From assembly GCA_964569015.1 (NCBI GenBank), contig CAZMSN010000044.1, forward strand, positions 1-15,185: a stretch of DNA of 15,185 nt. Reading direction: 5' to 3'. Below are positions 7,225-13,760 of the stretch, piece after piece. The DNA is from CAYQEC01 sp964569015. GTDB taxonomy: Bacteria; Actinomycetota; Acidimicrobiia; Spongiisociales; UBA5794. The translations under genes and the position numbers were made by a program. The notes below the pieces were generated by a model. It had not been told where the DNA came from. It did no database searches and saw nothing but the letters and a program-made list of their open reading frames with translations. Every line of letters starts with the position of its first letter. Positions within the stretch are counted from its first letter, which is position 1.

Positions 7225-8113
7225 AGTCGACCTGCTTGTTCATGAATCGGATCAGGACAACGCCCGCCCCGAGCATGATGACGAACAAGACAGTGGAGAG
7301 CGCCGTGCTCACCGCGTAATGCCCTCTAGCGAACTCCTTGAACACAATGGTGTAGACCGTCTCCGTTGCATATCCCGGCCCGCCGTTGGTCAGGACCCAT
7401 ACACTGTCGAAGATCTTCAAGCCGTACAGCAGGTTCAGGACCGTCGTTACTGTCAAGACGGGCACCAACAGGGGCAGCGTTATGAACCTCAATTCGCTGA
7501 AGGCACTCGCTCCATCGAGCCGCGCGGCCTCGTAGTAGTCGGTCGGGATCGATTGAAGCCCCGCGAGCAGCAGGATCATGATGAACCCCACACCCTTCCA
7601 GGTGTCAACGGCCGCAATCGAATACAAGGCAATATGCGGATTGGTCAGCCAGTGCTGGGCCACTGAACTGAGACCGATCGGCCTGAGGAATTCGTTGAGC
7701 ACACCAGTCGCCGGGTTCAAAATCGACTTGAACACAATACCGACGACGATCATCGGCAGCACGGCCGGGAGATAATAGATCGCGCGATGAACGGTCGAAA
7801 GGCGCCGGATCCCTCGCGACACCAACAACGCCAAGAGCAAGCCGATGACGGTCTTAGTGACGATGGTTATCGCAGTGAAGACAAGGGTGTTATTGATCGC
7901 CAGCAGCAGCGTAGAATTCGATGTGAATATCTTCCGGAAGTTCTCGAGACCAACGAAATTGACCTCGGACGAGAAGCGGTTCCAGCTCGTGAACGAATAG
8001 TAGATTCCCATGATGCTCGGAACGACGATGAAGACCATGTAGAGGGCGATCGCGCCCGACGAGAAGTAGCCCGGGTAGGTCTTGCTTCTCAGGCTCACCC
8101 TTCTTCGATGCAC
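7217..8113 (-). CDS. Carbohydrate ABC transporter permease, MalF type
   Basis: A CUT1-class permease of 298 residues with the chosen start. Helix 1 is YFSSGAIALYMVFIVVPSIMGIYYSFTSW, followed by the periplasmic segment NFVGLENFRKIF typical of MalF/UgpA. About six helices follow, and the EAA loop is YYEAARLDGASAFSELRFITLPLLVP. NGGPGYATETVYTIVFKEFA, near the end, is a strongly conserved MalF-type stretch. The start is uncertain. The frame stays open upstream to 8308, but that part (Arg/Ser/Gly-rich, reaching a hairpin) looks non-coding. GTG 8113 puts helix 1 in the normal place; a TTG at 8131 and a GTG at 8098 are alternatives, and none has a well-spaced Shine-Dalgarno. It lies downstream of the binding-protein gene, separated by 266 bp containing a strong stem-loop, and overlaps the next permease gene by 8 bp. 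Confidence 0.88.
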   Translation of the reverse strand: MHRRRVSLRSKTYPGYFSSGAIALYMVFIVVPSIMGIYYSFTSWNRFSSEVNFVGLENFRKIFTSNSTLLLAINNTLVFTAITIVTKTVIGLLLALLVSRGIRRLSTVHRAIYYLPAVLPMIVVGIVFKSILNPATGVLNEFLRPIGLSSVAQHWLTNPHIALYSIAAVDTWKGVGFIMILLLAGLQSIPTDYYEAARLDGASAFSELRFITLPLLVPVLTVTTVLNLLYGLKIFDSVWVLTNGGPGYATETVYTIVFKEFARGHYAVSTALSTVLFVIMLGAGVVLIRFMNKQVDYD

Positions 8114-8298
8114 GACTCCCCATCCACTCAAGATTCGTTCCCGTCCCTCAGTCGCGTGTGCCTGAGGATCGAAGCCCCGCGCCAACGCATTCCTACTCGC
8201 TTCGCTTCGACCCTCGCTGCCGTTGATCCCTCCGAGAGACCGCCCATGGTGCCAGAAACCCCAACCGCTCGCCGGTCGACTCGAGTGACGGGCCGGAA

Positions 8299-8332
8299 GC
8301 GGGCCCACCCCAGCGGTAAGGGGTGGGCCCGC
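8299..8332 (-). promoter_or_regulatory. Strong stem-loop between binding-protein and permease genes
   Basis: GCGGGCCCACCCC (8299-8311) and GGGGTGGGCCCGC (8320-8332) are perfect 13-bp complements around an 8-nt loop, 48 bp past the binding-protein stop on the leftward transcript. No T-tract follows, so it is more likely a 3'-end stabiliser or partial attenuator than a full terminator. It would give more binding protein than permease. The rest of the 8114-8379 gap shows no gene that I can support. Confidence 0.7.
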
Positions 8333-8379
8333 ATGGACCGTCCGTTCACGGCAGGACCGACATCACGTCAGAGCAGGCG

Positions 8380-9765
8380 TCAACCCCAGCCCGGATCGTT
8401 GGCGGCTTCGGCCATGTCGGTCCGACGCCCGTCCATCGTCTCCAGCACCTGCAATGGAGTCTCGGCTCCTGTCAACATGGCGACGATGTCTTGACCCATG
8501 TCCATCCACTGCGGGTTGACGTAGTTCACCGCCGTCTGCAGCACGGTACCCTGATTCGGATATGCGTCGACGAATGCCTGCTGCTCAGGCGTCAATTCGG
8601 CGCTCAGACCATCAAAGTCGAGCAACACGAACTGCGGCTCGTTGTCCAAGGTGTACTGCAGATTCTCAGGCCTTGTCAGGAATTCGAAGTACGCCTTCGC
8701 TGCATCGATGTGCTCAGATCCCGAGTAGATGAACTTGCTCGGCGCGGCAGGATTGACATTCCAAATCTGGTTGTCAACCAGCGGAATCAGGAAGAACCCG
8801 TAGTTGTCTGCGGACGCCTCCGGATACGCCGCCTCGATCTGCGCAGGCAGGCCGAGACGATTCACCGTCATCGCGTAGTCGCCGCTCGCCATCACAGCCT
8901 CGGTGTTCGCAAACTCGTCCGAGAGTGCGTTGTCGCCGAAGCAGCCGTTGCTGTACAGCTCAGACATTTGCCTGAGATCCTCTTGCATCGTGGGGTCTTC
9001 CGCCATCGTCTCCTCGTTGGCGTTGAGACGGTCGTAGAGTCCCGGCGAAGCGGCCTCGTAGGCCGGGCCCATCTCAGCGAACCACAACACCTGGTGCCAC
9101 CCATCCGCGATCGACTCGTAGATCGGTGTCACTCCTGCACCGAGGAGCGTATCGCATGCGGATGCGAACTCATCGTAGGTTGTCGGGACTGAGATCCCGT
9201 TATCTGCGAAGAGCTGCTTGTTGTAGACCACCACCCAGGAGCCACCAACGGTGTCCCAGATTGTCAGGCCGTAGACCACCCCATCCAGACTGATCTGCTC
9301 CGTGGAGAGCGGATTCATCCGCTGCACCCATTCTTCATCAGTCAGAGGGACTGCGTTCTCCTCAACGTTCAGTTGCAGCCGAATGTCGGTCTTGCCACTT
9401 TGACCGCCGAAGATGTCGATGCCTTCGCCGCCTGCTTCGAGCTTGGTCTGAAGAACGCTGAAGTACTGGTCAGAAGGAATGATCTGATAATCCACATGGA
9501 TCCCAGTCTCCGCTTCGAACTGCTCAGCGAGCGCCCTCTCTGAATCCACGATCCAGTCCTGGCTGGCGAGGTACGTGATCGTGACCGGTTCCATCGGCGC
9601 TTCAGTAGTCGTGGTCGCCTCGGTGGACTCGGTTCCAGTGGTCGTGGTGGCCGTAGTGGTCGTCGTCGATCCGCTCTCGTCATCCCCGCTCGAGCAGCCC
9701 ACGAGCAGCAGCCCAAGAACCAGAATCAGAAGGAATGGACCTCGGTATCTTCTAGAATGCAACAC
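8380..9765 (-). CDS. Sugar ABC transporter substrate-binding lipoprotein (CUT1)
   Basis: A 461-residue extracytoplasmic solute-binding protein. The signal peptide (MLHSRRYRGPFLLILVLG) ends in the lipobox LLVGC with Cys24 as the lipidation site. A low-complexity linker follows, rich in Thr with Glu and Ala (runs of TTTTT and TTTT), of the type common in actinobacterial lipoproteins. The mature domain begins PVTITYLASQDWIVDSERALAEQFEAETGIHVDYQ, the usual family-1 SBP opening, and later has YNKQLFADNGISVPTTYDEF and AAPSKFIYSGSEHIDAAKAYFEFLT. I chose GTG 9765 because GGGAGGAG lies 7 nt upstream (TTG 9762 is next). It is the first gene of the leftward transport unit. The ligand cannot be read from sequence. 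The 206-bp upstream gap to lacI probably holds its promoter, but I saw no convincing operator copy there. Confidence 0.92.
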   Translation of the reverse strand: MLHSRRYRGPFLLILVLGLLLVGCSSGDDESGSTTTTTATTTTGTESTEATTTTEAPMEPVTITYLASQDWIVDSERALAEQFEAETGIHVDYQIIPSDQYFSVLQTKLEAGGEGIDIFGGQSGKTDIRLQLNVEENAVPLTDEEWVQRMNPLSTEQISLDGVVYGLTIWDTVGGSWVVVYNKQLFADNGISVPTTYDEFASACDTLLGAGVTPIYESIADGWHQVLWFAEMGPAYEAASPGLYDRLNANEETMAEDPTMQEDLRQMSELYSNGCFGDNALSDEFANTEAVMASGDYAMTVNRLGLPAQIEAAYPEASADNYGFFLIPLVDNQIWNVNPAAPSKFIYSGSEHIDAAKAYFEFLTRPENLQYTLDNEPQFVLLDFDGLSAELTPEQQAFVDAYPNQGTVLQTAVNYVNPQWMDMGQDIVAMLTGAETPLQVLETMDGRRTDMAEAANDPGWG

Positions 9766-9971
9766 TCTTCTTCTCCTCCCGCGTACTCGTGATTCCGAAG
9801 AGCATGAGTCCCAGGTCAAGATCGTGGCCACGCCTCACAACGCCCGATGTGACAAAGAATCATCTCTGTTCGCGAGACCTCTGGGTTGAATGTTGGCCTC
9901 AGCTCCTCGCCGGTCTCCGTCGTCAGTCGGTCTTCCTTTCTCTGTACTGTGTGAACAGGGCCTGAAGGTGG

Positions 9972-10991
9972 CTAGGCATGCTGTCTCACCGGGCTCGTGC
10001 TCGCCCGAACCGTCAAGGTCGGCTCCCTCAGGATCTCCTTGATCGATGTGTCGACCTCCTCGAGCCGGTCGATCAGAATGCTGCCTGCCTCGTAGGCCAT
10101 CGACCAGGCCGGCATGTCCAATGCGGTCAATGCCGGGCTGGTCAACTCGGGGCCCTGGGGATGCTTCAGTCCAACCACCGAGATATCGTGCGGTATGCGA
10201 CGTCCAACATCGATGGCTGCGCCATACAAAGCTGTTTCCACCATCTCTCGCATCGTGATGAGCGCGGTGATTTCCCGGTGTTCGGTCAACATACCCGACG
10301 TAACGAGCCTGATGTTTTGCAGGCTCTGATCTGTCTCGTACGACAGGTCGGGGATCCCGAGCTCCATGCAGGCGTCCTTGTATGCCCGCAGTGAGCGCAC
10401 TGTTGGCCCGTGCTGGCTGTGCTGCGCCGGCATCGCCGAGACGTATCCAATACTGCGGTGCCCAAGCGCCAAGAGATGGTTCAGCCCCACGCGCATCGCG
10501 GCCTCGAAGTCGTAGTCGATGAAGCTCGCGCCGACACTCCCTTCGGTGTGCCCAATCATCACGAACGGAGATCCCATGCGGCGAAGGAAGTCGGCGCGCC
10601 AGTCGTGGAGCTGCACCTTCATCAGGATTACGCCATCACTCTTGCTCGATCGATACAGATCGAGCAGGTGGTCTTCAGTCAGCGCGCGCGTAATCAGATG
10701 AAGTCGGTAGTCGCGTTCCTCGCACGCCGCCGTCGCTCCCGTGATGAAATCCAGGTACACCGGGTTGGGGTTGCCCTCGGTCTTTGGGAAATGCAGGGAG
10801 ATGGCACGACTCTTGCCGGTGGTCAACTGCTGCCACTGCGAGCTCTTGGCGTACCCGAGTTTGCTGATCGCGTCTTCCACCCTCTTCCGCGTCACGCTGG
10901 CCGCATCCGGCTTGTTGTTGAGTACTCGCGACACCGTCGCCACAGAGACACCGGCCTCTTTCGCGACGTCACGGATCGTGGGCTTCTTCAC
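9972..10991 (-). CDS. LacI-family transcriptional regulator
   Basis: A 339-residue LacI/GalR regulator. The N-terminal HTH TIRDVAKEAGVSVATVSRVLNN (about 5-26) and hinge helix region precede a periplasmic-binding-protein-like effector domain (about 60-330), with the family's ISLHFPKTEG...YLDFITGA opening, the strand SDGVILM, and LGHRSIGYVS. The start is GTG 10991, with GGGAC upstream as a weak Shine-Dalgarno. It lies between the binding-protein gene (same strand, 206 bp away) and the divergent enolase-superfamily gene. A perfect palindrome with a central CG, as in LacI-family operators, lies 77 bp upstream of its start, so it most likely represses itself, the enolase gene and perhaps the transport genes until a sugar or sugar acid binds. 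Confidence 0.93.
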   Translation of the reverse strand: MKKPTIRDVAKEAGVSVATVSRVLNNKPDAASVTRKRVEDAISKLGYAKSSQWQQLTTGKSRAISLHFPKTEGNPNPVYLDFITGATAACEERDYRLHLITRALTEDHLLDLYRSSKSDGVILMKVQLHDWRADFLRRMGSPFVMIGHTEGSVGASFIDYDFEAAMRVGLNHLLALGHRSIGYVSAMPAQHSQHGPTVRSLRAYKDACMELGIPDLSYETDQSLQNIRLVTSGMLTEHREITALITMREMVETALYGAAIDVGRRIPHDISVVGLKHPQGPELTSPALTALDMPAWSMAYEAGSILIDRLEEVDTSIKEILREPTLTVRASTSPVRQHA

Positions 10992-11067
10992 GGTGTCGTC
11001 CCTGTTCTGGTCTCGGTTCCGGTTCTCGTCTGACGCGATGTGCTACGATGGACGCGAAGCTGAAATA

Positions 11068-11079
11068 AGTACCGGTACT
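11068..11079. promoter_or_regulatory. LacI-type operator palindrome
   Basis: AGTACCGGTACT is a perfect 12-bp palindrome with central CG, the hallmark of LacI/GalR operators. It lies in the 169-bp gap between the divergent lacI (start 10991) and enolase-superfamily gene (start 11161). A TACGAT at 11044-11049 could be a rightward -10, placing the site just past the transcription start as a roadblock operator; that promoter call is weak. Confidence 0.65.
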
Positions 11080-11160
11080 GGTTACAGCGTAGGTTCGCCG
11101 GGCCCGGCTGTCAAGCGACACCCTCGAAGTGGGGGCTGTCGGGAATGGGAGACCTCGACA

Positions 11161-12240
11161 TTGCACCGCATTGAGAAGTACGCCCTGACACGGTTCATGG
11201 TGGAACTCGATCGTACGATCGGCGACTCACAGATCTCGTCCAAACAGCTTTCGCTGGCTGTCCTCGAACTTGAAGACGACGCAGGTCATGTCGGCACCGG
11301 TTTCTTTCACACGGTTACCGTGCCTCTCCCTTCGCTCATGGAACTGGAGGTTCGCTTTCGGAGGGAACTTGCAGAGGACTTGATCGGCGCGAGCCCATTC
11401 TCATGGACCAATAGGATCCTGCGGCCGCGCGGAGGAAACGTACAACAGTCGATCTTCTACCCGAGCGTTGAGCAAGCAGTCTGGGACCTACAGGCTCAGA
11501 TACTGGAAATGCCTCTGCATCGGTTACTCGGAAGCCGGCGCGACAAAGTACCTGCGTATGCGAGTGGCCTCGAGTTTTATCTCGGCGACGACGAGGTTTC
11601 TGCTTTCTATGCGAAAGCCAGGGCGGCTGGGTTCTCGGCTTTCAAAGTCAAGGTGGGGCATCCGGAGCTGGCCTGGGATATTCGCCGGTTGACCCTCGTA
11701 CAAGATGTCATGGGATCTGATTGTCAACTGATGGCTGATGCCAACGAAGCATGGTCGCCCAAGGAAGCTATTCGCAGGTTGCATGCCTATCGAGATGCGG
11801 GGATTCAGCTCTACTGGATAGAAGATCCCTGCCTGCGCGACGATTTTGAAGGGCTCAGAACCGTTTCTCGTGCGGTGCCGTTCACTCTGATCAACAGCGG
11901 CGAGTATCTGAGCCTATCGGGCAAGCGTCAGCTCATAGAGCAACGGGCTGTTGACGTACTCAATATTCATGGTTCGATCAACGACGCACTGAAGATCGGA
12001 TGGCTCGCGGCCGAACACGGCATCCCGGTCGCGCTGGGGAATAGTGACTTTGAGATAGGCGTCCACGTGGCAGCAGCCCTTCCCGAGGTCAACTGGCTGG
12101 AATACAGCTTCCTGTCGTACAACCATCTCTTGGAGGCGCCAATCAAGTTCCAAGACGGATATGCACTGTTGCCAGAGGTACCGGGCCATGGCCTGCGGCT
12201 TTCTGAGTCTGCGCGAAGTGAGTTTGCACGGCCCACGTAG
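11161..12240 (+). CDS. Enolase-superfamily sugar-acid dehydratase/cycloisomerase (mandelate racemase-like)
   Basis: A 359-residue member of the mandelate racemase/muconate cycloisomerase branch. The N-terminal capping domain is at about 1-125 and a TIM-like barrel follows. Visible active-site elements are KVK (Lys162, Lys164) on strand 2 and the metal ligands Asp193 (MADANEAW), Glu221 (WIEDP) and Glu248 (NSGEY). Glu314 (NWLEYSF) matches the mandelate racemase carboxylate-binding Glu. The usual Asp and His dyad on strands 6 and 7 is not obvious: the sequence reads VDVLNIHGS and VALGNSDFE there. TTG 11161 is chosen because it gives the normal N-terminus (HRIEKYALTRF) and has GGGAG about 10 nt upstream. 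Divergent from lacI and sharing its operator, it is the only candidate acid dehydratase in the locus. By eye its coding sequence is less GC-rich than the genes to its right. Confidence 0.8.
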   Translation: MHRIEKYALTRFMVELDRTIGDSQISSKQLSLAVLELEDDAGHVGTGFFHTVTVPLPSLMELEVRFRRELAEDLIGASPFSWTNRILRPRGGNVQQSIFYPSVEQAVWDLQAQILEMPLHRLLGSRRDKVPAYASGLEFYLGDDEVSAFYAKARAAGFSAFKVKVGHPELAWDIRRLTLVQDVMGSDCQLMADANEAWSPKEAIRRLHAYRDAGIQLYWIEDPCLRDDFEGLRTVSRAVPFTLINSGEYLSLSGKRQLIEQRAVDVLNIHGSINDALKIGWLAAEHGIPVALGNSDFEIGVHVAAALPEVNWLEYSFLSYNHLLEAPIKFQDGYALLPEVPGHGLRLSESARSEFARPT

Positions 12241-12310
12241 GGCCCGTGCGTCACGGGCTCGCACTCCTCTCCGAGAGACCAAAGCACAACACCACCAGCG
12301 CACTTGGCTC

Positions 12311-12350
12311 TTGCGAGGTGCCACGCATGGTGCCAGAATGGCACCATGCG
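12311..12350 (+). promoter_or_regulatory. Leaderless promoter overlapped by a palindromic operator
   Basis: TTGCGA (12311-12316) and CAGAAT (12334-12339) are 17 bp apart and place transcription at the A of ATG 12346, so the mRNA would be leaderless. A perfect palindrome with 12-bp arms, CGCATGGTGCCA (12324-12335) and TGGCACCATGCG (12339-12350), with a GAA centre, covers the spacer, the -10 and the start codon. GGTGCCA half-sites occur at 12317 and 12329, inverted at 12339, with a near copy at 12353. This fits a ribbon-helix-helix repressor array. Confidence 0.7.
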
Positions 12351-12852
12351 ACTTGCACCATTTGTTGAGACCCTGCACCACCACCTGATCGCCGCTGCGG
12401 AGACCGGAGGCGCCGAGAGCAGAAGCGTGGTCGAACGACTCTCGGGCGGCATGGAAGCAGCAGCGCGTCTCGTCCTGCTCGAGGCGATTTCCGCCGCCGC
12501 CGACGAGATCACCACAGAACTCGCTCCGGGAGCGGTGGAAGTTCGCTTGCGCGGCAGTGACCCGGACTTCGTGGTGACCCTGCCTTCGGAGGCGATCGGC
12601 GAGACCGCGGCCGGTGGGACTCCGAAGTCCCTCGACGTCGTCCCTGCGGGTGAAGAAGAAGGCGGCACCTCGAGGCTCAACCTCCGGCTCCCGGAGGGGC
12701 TCAAGGCGAGGATCGAAGAGGCGGCGCGCCGGGAGGGTCTCTCGCTGAACGCCTGGCTGGTGCGCACCGCGGCGGCTGCCGTCGAGGGCCCCCAGGGACA
12801 GCTGACGCGGACCCCGCCCGGGAGCCAGCGATACACGGGGTGGGTGCGATGA
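12346..12852 (+). CDS. HicB-like ribbon-helix-helix protein, probable autorepressor
   Basis: A 168-residue protein with a two-part layout. The N-terminal part (about 1-75) is helical and ends ELAPGAVEVRLRGSDPDFVV, a strand-like module. A Gly/Glu/Pro-rich linker (about 80-107) precedes a clear ribbon-helix-helix domain at 109-147: strand SRLNLRLP, helix EGLKARIEEAARREG, then SLNAWLVRTAAAAV. The RHH is of the Arc/HicB antitoxin type, a dimeric DNA binder. The tail SQRYTGWVR is short and basic-aromatic. No HicA-like toxin is adjacent, so it is not a normal toxin-antitoxin pair. ATG 12346 has no Shine-Dalgarno and sits inside a palindromic operator. The stop overlaps an ATG (ATGA) of the DUF4097 gene frame, so it heads an operon with DUF4097 and the ABC exporter and probably controls it. 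Confidence 0.8.
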   Translation: MRLAPFVETLHHHLIAAAETGGAESRSVVERLSGGMEAAARLVLLEAISAAADEITTELAPGAVEVRLRGSDPDFVVTLPSEAIGETAAGGTPKSLDVVPAGEEEGGTSRLNLRLPEGLKARIEEAARREGLSLNAWLVRTAAAAVEGPQGQLTRTPPGSQRYTGWVR

Positions 12853-12887
12853 ACACGCGGGATGCCGGGAGCCGACGAGGGGCCCAG

Positions 12888-13760
12888 ATGCCTTCATTCG
12901 AGACGGACCAGCCCATCGCCCTGTCGATCGATCTCGCTCAGGGCATGGTGCATGTGATCGCCGGCGACCGCACCGACACGGTGGTTGCGGTGAATCCGAG
13001 CGATCGCAGCAGGCCGGTGGACGTTGAAGCGGCGCAGCAGACAAGGGTCGACATGGCGAACGGGAACCTCACCATCCGGGTGCCGAAACGGCGCGGCATC
13101 ACTGGATATCTCGGACTGGGTCGGAGCGGCTCGGTCGACGTGACCGTGGAGCTCCCCGAGGGTTCTTCACTGACCGCCGAGGCCGGATTCGCCGACGTCC
13201 GATGCGACGGCAGGCTCGGCGACGTCGACGTGAGGACGGGTGCCGGCATTGTGCGACTCGATCAGGTCGGGGCGGCACGCGTCCACAGCGGAACGGGGCG
13301 AGTCACCTTGGAAGGTGCATCCGGCGACGCCGACATCGTGACGACCGGCGACATCACCGTCGGCACCGTCGCCTGCGACGCCGACGTGAAGAACCACAGC
13401 GGCACGACACGGATCGGTCAGGTCGAAGGTGACGTGAGGGTCAAGTCGTCCAATGGCGACGTCTCGATCGAAGGTGCAGGCCGCGACGTCACCGTCAAGA
13501 CCGCCAACGGCGACATCCGGCTCGGTCAGGTCGCCCGTGGTTCGGCAACCATCGAGACGGCGTGCGGCGGGCTCGAGATCGGAATCAAGGAGGGCTCGGC
13601 GGCCTGGATCGACGCCACCACCCGATTCGGGCAGATCCGCAACACCCTCTCCCCCGCCGACGACCCGGAACAGTCTGCGGAGACGGTTCACGTCCGCGCC
13701 CGGACCTCTTTCGGCGACGTGCTGATCACGCGCCCACGGCCAGGACGAGGAGACAGATGA
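12888..13760 (+). CDS. DUF4097-family beta-strand repeat protein
   Basis: A 290-residue protein of the DUF4097 type (putative adhesin/beta-helix). From about residue 85 it is built of short repeats with the pattern G-D-V/A-x-V-x-T/S-x-x-G, for example GDVDVRTGAG, GDADIVTTGD, GDVRVKSSNGD and RDVTVKTANGD, consistent with stacked strands of a beta-solenoid. There is no signal peptide or membrane segment, so this member looks cytoplasmic. I prefer ATG 12888 (MPSFETDQPI) because GAGGGG lies 5 nt upstream and members of this family often begin so. ATG 12849 overlaps the previous stop and would add 13 residues. Its stop overlaps the ABC ATPase start (ATGA). The molecular role of the family is not known. 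Its place between an RHH regulator and a DrrAB exporter suggests a sensor or scaffold in an envelope-stress response. Confidence 0.85.
   Translation: MPSFETDQPIALSIDLAQGMVHVIAGDRTDTVVAVNPSDRSRPVDVEAAQQTRVDMANGNLTIRVPKRRGITGYLGLGRSGSVDVTVELPEGSSLTAEAGFADVRCDGRLGDVDVRTGAGIVRLDQVGAARVHSGTGRVTLEGASGDADIVTTGDITVGTVACDADVKNHSGTTRIGQVEGDVRVKSSNGDVSIEGAGRDVTVKTANGDIRLGQVARGSATIETACGGLEIGIKEGSAAWIDATTRFGQIRNTLSPADDPEQSAETVHVRARTSFGDVLITRPRPGRGDR

Noticed and set aside
8114..8308. N-terminal extension of the MalF-type permease frame.
   Set aside because: It would be a 65-residue Arg/Ser/Gly-rich tail starting inside the 13-bp stem-loop, with no Shine-Dalgarno; it looks like untranslated spacer that happens to lack stops.
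7787..9192. Two long plus-strand open frames (7787-8494 and 8323-9192).
   Set aside because: They are antisense to the permease and binding-protein genes, rich in His/Arg/Gln, with no recognisable domain. The opposite strand has clear family signatures.
9595..9680. Repetitive ACC/ACT-like tract, considered as a microsatellite or small repeat array.
   Set aside because: It is in frame and encodes the Thr-rich linker just after the lipobox, which is common in lipoproteins of this kind of organism.
9766..9971. CTGTGTGAACAG (9947-9958) and TCGCGA-like short palindromes upstream of the binding-protein gene, considered as operator sites.
   Set aside because: The arms are only 3-4 bp and do not match the AGTACCGGTACT site beside lacI; chance occurrence is likely. 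I also saw no convincing -35/-10 pair there.
10741..11160. Upstream extension of the enolase-superfamily reading frame.
   Set aside because: It runs antisense through the lacI N-terminus and over the operator, and the family N-terminus begins at about 11161.
12346..12852. A HicAB toxin-antitoxin pair.
   Set aside because: The RHH domain is HicB-like, but neither neighbour nor any short frame nearby encodes a HicA-type double-stranded RNA-binding toxin.
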